Positions 6,183-14,538 of a DNA stretch of 64,000 nucleotides are shown here, one piece after another (the stretch's first letter is position 1; each line of letters starts with the position of its first letter). The notes below the pieces were generated by a model. The model ran no database searches. It saw only the letters and a program-made list of their open reading frames with translations, and was not told the DNA's origin. The stretch is from Deltaproteobacteria bacterium. Lineage in GTDB: Bacteria > Desulfobacterota > Syntrophobacteria > Syntrophobacterales > Syntrophobacteraceae. Position numbers and translations under genes: made by a program. The stretch covers positions 24,363-88,362 of the forward strand of contig JAKAJS010000097.1 of assembly GCA_021813685.1 (NCBI GenBank), written 5' to 3'.

Positions 6183-6538
6183 TGTTCCTGGGGCTGCTTT
6201 CCCTACTGGTCCTGGCAAGCCTCATTGTTTGGTACAAGAAGAGAAGTATAGAAGAAAGACCTGATCGCGCCATTATTTTCGGCCCAATTCGCGCAATGTA
6301 CGTATGTTATCAGTGCGACACCATCTTCAATTCACCCAGATGCCCATTATGCGATGCAGAGGCCGTTTTGCCTCTGATACAACTTACGGGAAGCATAATG
6401 GAAGATGAGAGGCTCGCAGCCGTACTCGGCAAGCTGCAGGGTTCCAGCGCATGGAAATCGCCAAACTCTCAGAGCTTGCGCAATGGGGGGGGGAATAATT
6501 CCAATAGCTTCGTCAGCGCTGGAATTATCCAGCAGTGA
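6182..6538 (+). CDS. Small membrane-anchored zinc-ribbon protein
   Basis: 118 aa from a GTG start overlapping the stop codon of a 13-codon leader ORF. Residues 1-18 form one membrane helix followed by KKRS (cytoplasmic side). Then CYQC...CPLC (residues 42-45 and 54-57) forms a C-x2-C/C-x2-C zinc ribbon of the type seen in small Desulfobacterota proteins that start with a ribbon and continue into PLIQLTGSI. A run of nine G residues at 6485-6493 lies in the 3' part of the gene, beyond which the sequence is low complexity, so the true C-terminus may differ (slippage or sequencing error). Function unknown. Confidence 0.6.
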   Translation: MFLGLLSLLVLASLIVWYKKRSIEERPDRAIIFGPIRAMYVCYQCDTIFNSPRCPLCDAEAVLPLIQLTGSIMEDERLAAVLGKLQGSSAWKSPNSQSLRNGGGNNSNSFVSAGIIQQ

Positions 6539-6716
6539 GCAGTCTGCGTGCCGGGATTGCGCCATAGCTCATATGGTTGGTGTGCCTTTAAACGGCTCTC
6601 AAAAGCCCGCACATGGTGAGAACGGGGTTTAGCAGGATTCTCTACAAGGACCCTGGGGTCCCCCCGTATCTAAAAAGGAAATGTGACGAAAAATTGTCGG
6701 AAAGAAAGGAACGGCG

Positions 6717-8126
6717 ATGGAAAGAGGCGCCCGGCGCCGGCAACCACGATCGGGAAGTGGTCTGCTTCACAGCGCGTCAACTATTCGATCGGGAGAAGAA
6801 ACCGATATGGCTTCTGAATATCAACCGAGCGCGTACCCCAAAGATCTTGCATCTTTCGTCCTGGACCATTGGCAATCCGGTGGCGAACGGGGATACGCCT
6901 CAATTCCGAATTCCGCTGAGTTGGAGCATTTGATCTCAATTTGTTACCAGGCGAGTCTGCTTCGCGATGAGGAACGCTCGGTGAGGTTTCGGATTATCTT
7001 TCTCGCCCCGGATCGTTTTCCGCCCGATCAAGGGCCGCCAACCGGCCTGCACAGGCTTTTGTTCAGCGGCCCGCTGCCATTTACCGCGCGCGAATTGCGC
7101 AAACTCTCGTTTTCTATAGATTTCTATGGTTCCCTGATAGGATTGTGGCGTGGTGAAAATGGCGGATTTTCGATTTGGGGACTTGTGCATTCCGGCTCGC
7201 GATGGGCTCAAAGTTTCAATGGAGGAGGCAAAAGGTTCCAATCTCTTCCCGACTCTTTGGTAATAAACGTTACAAGCCCCGGACACATAACCGTCAACAA
7301 CGGGTCTACCGAAATCGGCACCCTGAATTCCGGGAAGATTATCCGCCCCTCCAGAGCTGTTCTCGATTCTATGTGGCTCGATTCGGAATTCGCCTCCATA
7401 GTCGATGAGGAGGTTGCGTTGCACCTGGAAGCCCGGAAGCGTGCTAAAAGCCCCTGGGCTGTGATCGATCCCGGTTTTTTCAGGATACTAAAGAAACAGA
7501 TCGTGATGAGAATGATCGGAAGGATTCGCTCCTACAGGCATGGGGGCGCCCTGATCTCCGTCCCCGATGAACTTAAAGCCCGATTTTTGGAGCCCAATCC
7601 CTACGTAAGGCTTAAATACAGATTCATCGACGAAGAACCCTCCAGACGATTTCGCACTCTTATTGTGAGTATTGCCAATGAATTGGCTGAAATTTACGGC
7701 TCTGCCGATAGTCCGCCGAAGGAGGCAGGCTGGGCGGAGTACTTGACGAGCAAAAATCGTACTCTATACAGGCTCAATGAGTCGCTGTTCGAGTGGGCCC
7801 ATCTGGTTGCAGGCATGACCCAGGTAGACGGGGCCGTACTGGTGACGCACAGATTGGAACTGATCGGATTTGGCGCTGAGATATCCGGCAAGCTGGAGCG
7901 TATCGATGAAGTAGCTCATGCTTTGGATTCCGAAGGAATTGAGATCATAAAGGAGCAGACCGGCGGCATCGGTACTCGTCATAACTCGGTTTACAGCTTT
8001 TGCAATGCGCTGCATAACGCCGCGGCGATAGTAGTCTCACAGGACGGAACCGCACAACTGGTAAAGTGGAACGGAGATATGGTGACCTTCTGGGAACAGC
8101 TCTTACCGAGCCTCATAGAGGTATAG
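6717..8126 (+). CDS. DACNV-type protein with DisA_N/diadenylate-cyclase-like domain
   Basis: 469 aa. The ATG at 6717 has the better ribosome binding site (AAAGGA, 6-base spacing). The in-frame ATG at 6807 (MASEYQPSAYPKDLASFV) would give a more family-like N-terminus, and the first 30 residues are low complexity. The middle part (to about 300) contains SYRHGGALISVP, matching the sensor domain found next to prokaryotic DAC domains. The C-terminal about 120 residues resemble the DisA_N/DAC fold: DGA at 371-373 (ATP-binding DGA motif) and GTRHNS at 419-424 where active cyclases have GTRHRA. The second arginine of RHR is replaced by asparagine, so c-di-AMP synthesis is uncertain. It could make another nucleotide or act as a sensor (inference). 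Confidence 0.72.
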   Translation: MERGARRRQPRSGSGLLHSASTIRSGEETDMASEYQPSAYPKDLASFVLDHWQSGGERGYASIPNSAELEHLISICYQASLLRDEERSVRFRIIFLAPDRFPPDQGPPTGLHRLLFSGPLPFTARELRKLSFSIDFYGSLIGLWRGENGGFSIWGLVHSGSRWAQSFNGGGKRFQSLPDSLVINVTSPGHITVNNGSTEIGTLNSGKIIRPSRAVLDSMWLDSEFASIVDEEVALHLEARKRAKSPWAVIDPGFFRILKKQIVMRMIGRIRSYRHGGALISVPDELKARFLEPNPYVRLKYRFIDEEPSRRFRTLIVSIANELAEIYGSADSPPKEAGWAEYLTSKNRTLYRLNESLFEWAHLVAGMTQVDGAVLVTHRLELIGFGAEISGKLERIDEVAHALDSEGIEIIKEQTGGIGTRHNSVYSFCNALHNAAAIVVSQDGTAQLVKWNGDMVTFWEQLLPSLIEV

Positions 8127-8819
8127 CAGCCATTGGCTGCATATTTGTGTCTACACACTTGCCCGCAAGCCCGGGGATTGATCCAGCCCCAATTCCGGCC
8201 AACTATAATTAATGGTTTTTATTTGCTTTCCCAGAAGCGACGGTTCTCTACATTAAACAAAATTAAATAATTTTCATCGCAAAAACGGTGGGAGCGTGGC
8301 TAATTTCGACACCGCCCGTTAAGGCGCTCGAGCTCAACACGCGCCTCAATAGATCGTGGGCCAAGAAAAACGTTATCGGCCCGTCCACCACCCGGGACGC
8401 CTGTGATAGACTCCTCGCAGATAATTCGCGCCACTTTCGCGCAAAAAGGCAGCCGCCTTTTCCGTCTCGCGCCTTCGGCCATTGTGCACTTGCATTTCAG
8501 CGGGGGCTCCCTTCTCTTTCAACTCACTTTCCATCATCTGCTTTCCATCCTTGAACGGTTCATTATAGCAATGGGTCGAAAGCCCTCGAGCCGAATTCCT
8601 CTCCAGGAATTTTTTAGGAAGGCCGACACACGCACCGCGACTGCAGTTCCTTTCGAGGAATGGCTTTCTTTTTTGTTTTACAGTGCATACACTCCCAGCT
8701 TCGGTCGTTTTTATGATACCTGCAAGCTCTCGACTCACACCATCGGAGAGCTGCCTCATGAAGCGCTCAGCCTCCCGGCCAGTTTTATTTTTCTGGTAGA
8801 GGAAGACCTTATCGAGCCA
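8127..8819. other. Intergenic region before integrase remnant
   Basis: About 690 bp without a convincing gene. The plus frame that continues into the integrase fragment is open from 8403, but its translation before 8820 shows no integrase similarity. A minus-strand open frame (8373-8927) has some natural-looking segments (RRRETEKAAAFLRESGANYL) but no ribosome binding site and runs antisense into the integrase fragment. The region is probably scar tissue of a lost mobile element. Confidence 0.45.
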
Positions 8820-9101
8820 GAAGTTCAGGTCTTCAATAAAAATGGCCACATCCTTCTTGATTCGTTTCTTGCCGAAGTAATAAAGAAGGCTGGAATCGGC
8901 TACAGGGTTCCGTACTCTACGAGACATTCATTCGCAGCTTGGGCGTTGACCCTCGGGATGAACCCCAACAAGCTTGTCAAGCGCATGGGACATGGCTCAA
9001 AGAAGATGGTCTATGAAGTCTACGGCAACTACGTTGAGGGTCTCGAAAAGGACGCGGACAAGATTTTGGAATATTTTGGCAATGACTTCACCAGATTGTA
9101 A
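8820..9101 (+). pseudogene. 3' remnant of a tyrosine recombinase (integrase)
   Basis: The last about 93 codons match the C-terminal catalytic part of phage-type integrases: YSTRHSFAAWAL (RHxxx box), LVKRMGHGSKKM (GH box) and YGNYVEG with the nucleophile tyrosine. The N-terminal arm-binding and core-binding domains and the first catalytic arginine are absent, so the gene is a truncated remnant. It points toward ssrA and ends 99 bp from the 3' end of that gene, the classic position of an integrase in a tmRNA-integrated element. The fixed end is the TAA at 9101; the left border is approximate. Confidence 0.7.
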
Positions 9102-9199
9102 AAAAGAAAGCCTTCGCTTTCGCTGTCATGACCGGCGAAAGTCTCAACGAAAGTCGAAGGCTCGGGATTACCAAGTATCCGAAAGTATTGCTAACAATC

Positions 9200-9557
9200 T
9201 GGTGGAGGCGGCGGGAGTTGAACCCGCGTCCGAAAGCATTCCGCCAAAGCTTCTACATGCTTATTCCGCTCTTTGATTCTCGCCCCGGCGACCTCCTGCG
9301 GACGGGATTTCTCCGGTGCACAGCCCGCTAAATCTCACTGCCAACCACTGCAGGCGTCATGGCGGCAGCCATCCCGCTTAGTCGACGCCCCCATTGGCCC
9401 CCGCGGGAGCAGGACCTGGAGACGGCAGCCGCGGTTAAGCGGCTACAGCGAACGCGTAATCGTCTGCGTTTGTTTTATTCCCCACTGTTTAACGAGCAGC
9501 AAGGACCTCGGCATGCAACTGTGACTTCTTTACCTCCGTCGAACCCGTTTCGCCCCC
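9200..9557 (-). ncRNA. ssrA: Transfer-messenger RNA
   Basis: Reading the complement, the 5' end GGGGGCGAAACGGGTTCGAC (from 9557) and the 3' end ...GGTTCAACTCCCGCCGCCTCCACCA (to 9200) form the tRNA-Ala-like domain, pairing GGGGGCG with CGCCUCC before A-CCA. The internal open frame GCA GAC GAT TAC... ends in TAA and gives the tag ADDYAFAVAA. It is of the same type as delta-proteobacterial tags ending YAVAA/YALAA. Resumption at GCA is inferred from related tags. About 358 nt, CCA encoded. It rescues stalled ribosomes with SmpB. Confidence 0.93.
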
Positions 9558-9578
9558 CTTTCAAAAAGATGTAAGATA

Positions 9579-9606
9579 ATTGTATAGCTTTTCCGGCCAA
9601 AGTCAA
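9579..9606 (-). promoter_or_regulatory. Promoter of ssrA
   Basis: On the complement, TTGACT (9606-9601), 16 bases, TACAAT (9584-9579) make a good sigma-70-type promoter placed just before the tmRNA 5' end. Confidence 0.6.
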
Positions 9607-9616
9607 GCTGTGCCGT

Positions 9617-10483
9617 TCACGCTCCTTCGTGCAGCAAATAATCGCGAAAACAGTTCCGAAGATTGCTGTAGATCCCTTTGCGGCTGTTTGTCACATAGAG
9701 GCAGTGGCGGACATGGAAGATTTCGTTCGCCACTCTTTCCACCGCCCATTGAGGCTCCGTCTTTCCTTCCCGTTCGAGCCCCGCCGTCAGGAGCGGCACG
9801 AGCTTATCGCTCATGCGCAGTTCGGTATCGACGAGCAGGAGAGCAACGGATGGGGAAAGCTCGCGGACCCTTGCAAGAAAAGCCTCGACGGCCTCGCGCT
9901 CAACGCCCCGAGGGGGCGAGGATTTGACCTCGATGTAGACAAGACGTCCCGCCACTTGGGCGATCACATCGTAGTCCCCGCCCAGGCGGGTATTTTCGAG
10001 CTTCACATTGAAAAGGGCGGGTGCTAGAAACTCCCGCCGAAGGATCTCGCACACGTACCACTCAAGAGTTCGGCCAAAGCTCGGGACCTTGCGTATGAGC
10101 CGGTAGCTCTCGCCGGCAAGGATAACGATCCCCAATTGGGCGAGCGTTTCCATGTAGGCTCCGACTGCCCTTCGAGAACAATACCGGGTGAGCGGGTCAA
10201 AGCCGTTTGCCTCCGGGGTCTTTATGAGATCCCTCAGGAAGAGCCGGAAGGAATACCGCCGCAGCATGCGATAGAAACGGATGAGGGAGGAATTGTGGAT
10301 TTCCGGCGAAAAGAGAAGTTGGGCGTCTCCCCCGTGGCTCAAGACCGGAAACCCGAGCTGCCACAGGAGATTTTCGACCGGGTGTTTTGTCCGCGCGGAA
10401 AGGCTTTCGACGCTACGCTCGAGAGCCTCGATTCTTTCGCCCAGCTCAATGATGCGTCTTTCGAAAAACTCCTGCGGCTCCAT
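9617..10483 (-). CDS. Hypothetical protein with PD-(D/E)XK-nuclease-like C-terminal region
   Basis: 288 aa; ATG 10483 behind AAAGGCA. The N-terminus is a short coiled coil (ERIEALERSVESLSAR). The middle resembles a winged-helix region (AVGAYMETLAQLGIVILAGESYRL). Residues about 175-205 contain GGDYDVIAQVAGRLVYIEVKSSPP, with the D...D/E-x-K spacing of the PD-(D/E)XK nuclease fold. It is the last gene of an apparent operon with the CoA-transferase gene (9-bp gap) and lgt. Catalytic activity and target are unknown; such proteins may also be structural or regulatory. Confidence 0.6.
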   Translation of the reverse strand: MEPQEFFERRIIELGERIEALERSVESLSARTKHPVENLLWQLGFPVLSHGGDAQLLFSPEIHNSSLIRFYRMLRRYSFRLFLRDLIKTPEANGFDPLTRYCSRRAVGAYMETLAQLGIVILAGESYRLIRKVPSFGRTLEWYVCEILRREFLAPALFNVKLENTRLGGDYDVIAQVAGRLVYIEVKSSPPRGVEREAVEAFLARVRELSPSVALLLVDTELRMSDKLVPLLTAGLEREGKTEPQWAVERVANEIFHVRHCLYVTNSRKGIYSNLRNCFRDYLLHEGA

Positions 10484-10492
10484 TTGCCTTTT

Positions 10493-12406
10493 TCAGGAAG
10501 CTGCGGGCTTATCCAGAAGGACCCTTATTTCATAGGCGCCGGCAGTGCGCGCCTTGTCCACCGGGTAGCCAAGCTTTTGAAAAACCCCGAACGCCTGCTC
10601 ATTTCCGAGCGGGATGTAGGAAACGATCCTCTTAATGCCTCGCAGCGCAACTTTTTGGGCCAGGTGGCGAATCATCGCGGTGGCCACCCCCCCGTGGGCG
10701 AAATCGGGATGAACGGCAAAGTCGACTTCGGCCGAAATGGCATCGTCCGCCAGGTGATAGCGGGCAAGGGCGATGAGCCTGCCCCGCCCCTTTTCCCCGG
10801 CAAAGCCGAGGATGCACATCTCCCGGTGATAATCGGTATTGACCATCGCCTTGACATCGTAGTGGGGGTAAACCTTGAGGAGCGAAGGAAACCGAAGATA
10901 GGCCTCGGTGTGGGGCAGCGAATAGAAAAACTCCTTTACGGCCCGCTCATCGATCGATTTGGAAGGCCGGAAGAAGACATTTCCCACACGCGGCAACTCC
11001 ACGCAACACTCCCAATCGTGCGGGTAGATGGCACGCGTTGCGGCCGATTCTCCAGTATCCTTTCCCACGTAATTGATACGGCGGGCGGCCTCCAAAAGCT
11101 CGTCCCGAAAGTCCGGGTGGGCAATCGAGATGAGAGCGAGCGCCCGTTCCCGGATGCTTTTCCCCTGTAGCGCCGCGACCCCGTACTCGGTTACGACGTA
11201 TTCGACTCCTCCTCGCGTAGTGACCACCCCGGCCCCTTCGGTGAGGGCGGGAACAATCCTCGAACGCGTCAGATCCATCGTCGTGGAAGGAAGCACCATG
11301 ATGGATTTCCCGCCCCGCGAACCCTTGGCGCCCCGCAAAAAGTCGATCGTTCCGCCCACCCCGCTGTATATTTCGTAGCCGAGCGAATCCGCGCACACCT
11401 GACCGGACAAATCGACCTCCAGGGCCGAATTGATGGTCACCATCCTGTCGTTTTCCGAGATGATGGAGTAATCGTTTGTGTAGTCGATCGGATGGAGGGC
11501 GACCATCGGGTTGTTGTCTACGAAATCGTAGAGGTCGCGCGAGCCAAGGCAAAAGCTCGCAATGATTTTCCCCGGATGCAGGGTCTTTCGCGCATTGGTT
11601 ATTGCGCCTTTTTTGACCAGGTGCAGGTAGGCGTCGGTCAACATATCGGTGTGGACGCCCAGGTCTTTTTTGCCTTCCAGGGCGTAGAGCGAGGCGACCG
11701 ATAGGCTCCCCACCCCCGCACGGATCGTCGAGCCGTCTTCGACAAGCCCGGCCACGTGACTTCCGATATCCAGGGCGATTTGATTCATGATCGGAAGCCG
11801 CACTTCGAGAAGCGGCTCCTCGTACTCGACGAAGGCGTCGATGTGGCTCACGTGAATGAAGGAATCCCCCAGTGTCCTGGGCATCCGCGGATTTACCTGG
11901 GCGATCACGTGCCGCGCGCGCTCGGCGGCGGCCTTTGCGATATCCACAGCTATCCCGCAGGAACAAAAGCCGTGGTCGTCGGGCGGCGACACCTGGATGA
12001 GAGCGACGTCGATCGGCAGGGCGCCGGAGCGAAAAAGCCCGGGGATATCCACGATGTTAATGGGCGTATAGTCGGCCCGCCCCTCGGCGACCGCCTCCCG
12101 ATTGGCCGAGGCCACAAAGAAGGACTTGAGGCGGCACTGGTCCACGCCCGCCTCGGTGAACCGGGCACTTCCCACACTCAGGATGTGCAGAATTTCCAGA
12201 TCCGAAAGCCTGTGGAGCCTTTCTTCGAGCGCCTTGGCCAGATGCTGGGGCTCCCCGCCCCCCGAGCCCATGAACACCCGATGCCCGCTTCGAACGACAT
12301 CGAGCGCGCTATGGGCATCCTTTTTCCCCTGCTCATAGAGCGGGCGCCATTCGCGAGTGATCTGCGAAGCCGATCTTGGAGACAAGCCAACCGGATCGAT
12401 CGCCAT
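10493..12406 (-). CDS. Acetyl-CoA hydrolase/transferase fused to a GNAT acetyltransferase
   Basis: 637 aa; ATG 12406 behind AAGGACG. Residues about 25-460 are a class I CoA-transferase of the acetyl-CoA hydrolase / 4-hydroxybutyrate CoA-transferase type. This includes VMGSGG-like RVFMGSGGGEP, DDHGFCSCG, INSALEVDLSGQV (probable catalytic glutamate) and SGVGGTIDFLRGA. Residues about 480-630 form a GNAT domain with the acetyl-CoA-binding segment VHPDFAHGGVATAMIRHL and GIKRIVSYIPLGNEQAFGVFQKLGY. A CoA transferase joined to an acetyltransferase suggests acyl-CoA metabolism coupled to lysine acetylation or its control (inference). Such fusions occur in syntrophic and sulfate-reducing bacteria. Downstream of lgt by 9 bp. 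Confidence 0.88.
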   Translation of the reverse strand: MAIDPVGLSPRSASQITREWRPLYEQGKKDAHSALDVVRSGHRVFMGSGGGEPQHLAKALEERLHRLSDLEILHILSVGSARFTEAGVDQCRLKSFFVASANREAVAEGRADYTPINIVDIPGLFRSGALPIDVALIQVSPPDDHGFCSCGIAVDIAKAAAERARHVIAQVNPRMPRTLGDSFIHVSHIDAFVEYEEPLLEVRLPIMNQIALDIGSHVAGLVEDGSTIRAGVGSLSVASLYALEGKKDLGVHTDMLTDAYLHLVKKGAITNARKTLHPGKIIASFCLGSRDLYDFVDNNPMVALHPIDYTNDYSIISENDRMVTINSALEVDLSGQVCADSLGYEIYSGVGGTIDFLRGAKGSRGGKSIMVLPSTTMDLTRSRIVPALTEGAGVVTTRGGVEYVVTEYGVAALQGKSIRERALALISIAHPDFRDELLEAARRINYVGKDTGESAATRAIYPHDWECCVELPRVGNVFFRPSKSIDERAVKEFFYSLPHTEAYLRFPSLLKVYPHYDVKAMVNTDYHREMCILGFAGEKGRGRLIALARYHLADDAISAEVDFAVHPDFAHGGVATAMIRHLAQKVALRGIKRIVSYIPLGNEQAFGVFQKLGYPVDKARTAGAYEIRVLLDKPAAS

Positions 12407-12415
12407 AGAGCGTCC

Positions 12416-13273
12416 TTATTGGCGGGCGCGGTGGACGGCCCCGCCCCTGATCGCCCTGAAGGCATCCCGGATCTCTTTTCTGTACAGAAAAAGGATCAGC
12501 GCTATGCCCACAGGGACCATCGCAATGCACAACACCTGCCCCACCGTTAAACCGCCCCACACGTACCCCAGCGGCGGCGGGTCGGGTTCCTTGAAAAACT
12601 CGATTATAAACCGGAAGACGGCGTAAAAAAGCAGAAAAAAGGCAACCATCATGCCATCTTTAAACTGTCTTTTTCGCAGTTGCCACAGTATGATGAACAG
12701 AAGCAGTCCTTCGGCCAATGCCTCGTAGAGTTGCGAGGGATGCCGCGGGACCGGCCCCCCGGCCCATGCGGGCGCGTTCGGAAATATCATCGCCCAGGGA
12801 ACGTGGCTGGGAAGACCCAGCAGTTCGCCGTTGATGAAATTGCCGATACGTCCGAGCCCCAGCCCGATCGGAGCGGTAACCACGGCCGAGTCGGCAAGAA
12901 CGGCCAGGGGTATTTTCTTTCGCCTGGCAAATATCAATCCGGCGATAAGGCACCCGATAAGACCTCCGTGAAAGGACATTCCCCCGTGCCAGGTCGCGAT
13001 GATTTCCAGGGGATGGCGGAGATAATAGCCGAAGTTGAGGTATTCGTAGAAGAGTATGAAGCCGAGCCGCCCCCCGGCGATTACGCCGATCGCCAGATAG
13101 AACACGAGGTCCTGAGCCGTCTCGCCAATCAGGCCGACCTGCTTTGAGCGCTCCTGTTTTTGAATCAGGAAATAGGCGGAGATAAAGCCCAGAACATACA
13201 TCACCCCGTACCACCTCACGCGGACCGGCCCCAGTGAGAATATGACGGGATCAATTTTCGGATAAGGAATCAT
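12416..13273 (-). CDS. lgt: Prolipoprotein diacylglyceryl transferase
   Basis: 285 aa, inner-membrane enzyme that adds diacylglycerol from phosphatidylglycerol to the lipobox cysteine. ATG 13273 (MIPYPKIDPVIF) lies behind GGAGGT; the longer open frame upstream is rejected because it lacks membrane-protein character. Hallmarks: WYGVMYVLGF near the N-terminus, GGRLGFILFYE, HGGMSFHGGLIG, the Lgt signature GLGLGRIGNFINGEL, HPSQLYEALAEG and RFIIEFFKEPD. Seven or so membrane helices. First gene of a minus-strand operon with the CoA-transferase fusion. Confidence 0.95.
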   Translation of the reverse strand: MIPYPKIDPVIFSLGPVRVRWYGVMYVLGFISAYFLIQKQERSKQVGLIGETAQDLVFYLAIGVIAGGRLGFILFYEYLNFGYYLRHPLEIIATWHGGMSFHGGLIGCLIAGLIFARRKKIPLAVLADSAVVTAPIGLGLGRIGNFINGELLGLPSHVPWAMIFPNAPAWAGGPVPRHPSQLYEALAEGLLLFIILWQLRKRQFKDGMMVAFFLLFYAVFRFIIEFFKEPDPPPLGYVWGGLTVGQVLCIAMVPVGIALILFLYRKEIRDAFRAIRGGAVHRARQ

Positions 13274-13425
13274 TTGTCGACCTCCACAACCCGGAAGGCT
13301 ATCATACCGCGAGGTCGGGGTCAATCGACCGGTGCGCCGTCGAGGCGAAAGACTTTTGTGAAACAAGCCGTGAGCGGAGGGTCTTCGACCTGACCGACCC
13401 CCGGAAATAGAGAAAGGATTGCCGT

Positions 13426-13731
13426 ATGCACGACACGAACGAAAAAAATCATGGCCATCATGGACATCACGCACATCACGAGGGCCATTCGCACGACCAT
13501 GATGGCAAACACCCTGAGGAGCGTTTGGAGACGAGCAGGTTTCGCAAAATGGTGGAGCACTGGGTAGGGCACAACGAAGATCACGCCGGTTCCTACAGGC
13601 TTTGGGCCGGCCGGGCGCGCGAGGCCGGATTGGACAAATCGGGCGAGATCCTGGAGCAGATCGCCTCGGAAACCGTCGAGCAGAATAAAAAATTTCTGGA
13701 AATACTGCGCCTCCTCGACTCGCAGAAATGA
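13426..13731 (+). CDS. Histidine-rich small helical protein
   Basis: 101 aa; ATG behind AAAGGAT. The N-terminus is extremely histidine-rich (residues 8-30, HHGHHAHHEGHSHDHD) and probably binds divalent metal. The rest is the compact helical unit known from anaerobes, MVEHWVGHNEDHAGSYRLWAGRAREAGL...LEQIASETVEQNKKFLEIL, with a second set of conserved histidines. Function is not established; metal storage or nickel handling is plausible. It stands alone between divergent lgt and mobA. Confidence 0.75.
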   Translation: MHDTNEKNHGHHGHHAHHEGHSHDHDGKHPEERLETSRFRKMVEHWVGHNEDHAGSYRLWAGRAREAGLDKSGEILEQIASETVEQNKKFLEILRLLDSQK

Positions 13732-13813
13732 AGCGCTAGTTGTCGGCGATCCAGGGCCAGGGGAAAGCCCGCCAAACCGTTTTCCTTCAATTACACCGGG
13801 GAGAAAATCAGAA

Positions 13814-14401
13814 TTGATAGCGGGAGCCGTCCTTGCCGGAGGTCAGAGCCTGCGGTTCGGGAAAAACAAGGCGTTTCAGAAGTTCCGGGGCAAACGATTT
13901 ATCGATCTAGCCGTCGAATCGCTTCGCCCGTTTTGCGACCCGGTCATGATCGTGGCCAACGAGATCGAACCCTACCTGGATACGGGCGCGATGCTGGTCC
14001 GGGATATCATTCCACACCTGGGGCCGCTGGGAGGCATCTATACGGCGCTTCTTTTCAGCCCCTGCGAATGGGTTTTTGTAAAGGCCACCGATATGCCCTT
14101 CCTGGTTCCCCCAATGGCCTCTCTTCTGCTCGAAGCCCGAAGAGCGGACCTCGATGCCGTCGTGCCCAAGGTGGGTGAATTTTTCGATCCACTGCTCGCG
14201 CTTTACAACCGGAGGTGTCTGCCTGTAATCGCACGCCAGTTGCAGGCCGCTCCCCCCAAGCTCCAGGTCGTTGCCTTCTACCGCAAAATCAAGCTCAGAA
14301 CCATCTCGGAGGACGAGTGGCGAAAAGCAGACCCCGAGGCCGACAGTTTTACAAACGTCAACACCCTCTCCGATCTGGCCGAGATCGATGGGCTTCAATG
14401 A
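13814..14401 (+). CDS. mobA: Molybdenum cofactor guanylyltransferase
   Basis: 195 aa from a TTG start; GGGGAG lies about 8 bases upstream, and no ATG gives the complete N-terminal motif. AGAVLAGGQSLRFGKNKA is the nucleotide-binding signature of MobA, followed by GPLGGIYTAL and KATDMPFL. The enzyme links GMP to molybdopterin to form the bis-MGD cofactor of formate dehydrogenases and similar enzymes in anaerobes. The C-terminus contains FTNVNTLSDLAE, typical of the family. A MOSC-domain gene lies far away at 42.4 kb. Confidence 0.88.
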   Translation: MIAGAVLAGGQSLRFGKNKAFQKFRGKRFIDLAVESLRPFCDPVMIVANEIEPYLDTGAMLVRDIIPHLGPLGGIYTALLFSPCEWVFVKATDMPFLVPPMASLLLEARRADLDAVVPKVGEFFDPLLALYNRRCLPVIARQLQAAPPKLQVVAFYRKIKLRTISEDEWRKADPEADSFTNVNTLSDLAEIDGLQ

Positions 14402-14538
14402 CTAAACCCGGTTTGGATTTGATCTAAAGGCCGGAATCTGCTATCCAACTGTGTGGTAGGGACGGCTAAACAGCTCCCCTTTTGATATACGCATCCGGGG
14501 GTAAGCGCATTTCCGATTGACTGCAGCCAAAGGTCATT

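Noticed and set aside
8373-8927. Minus-strand open frame of 184 codons over the integrase remnant
   Set aside because: It runs antisense to clear integrase motifs, has no ribosome binding site and no recognisable domain.
10136-11170. Plus-strand open frame of 344 codons opposite the CoA-transferase gene
   Set aside because: Antisense shadow of a well-supported gene; no ribosome binding site and no known domain.
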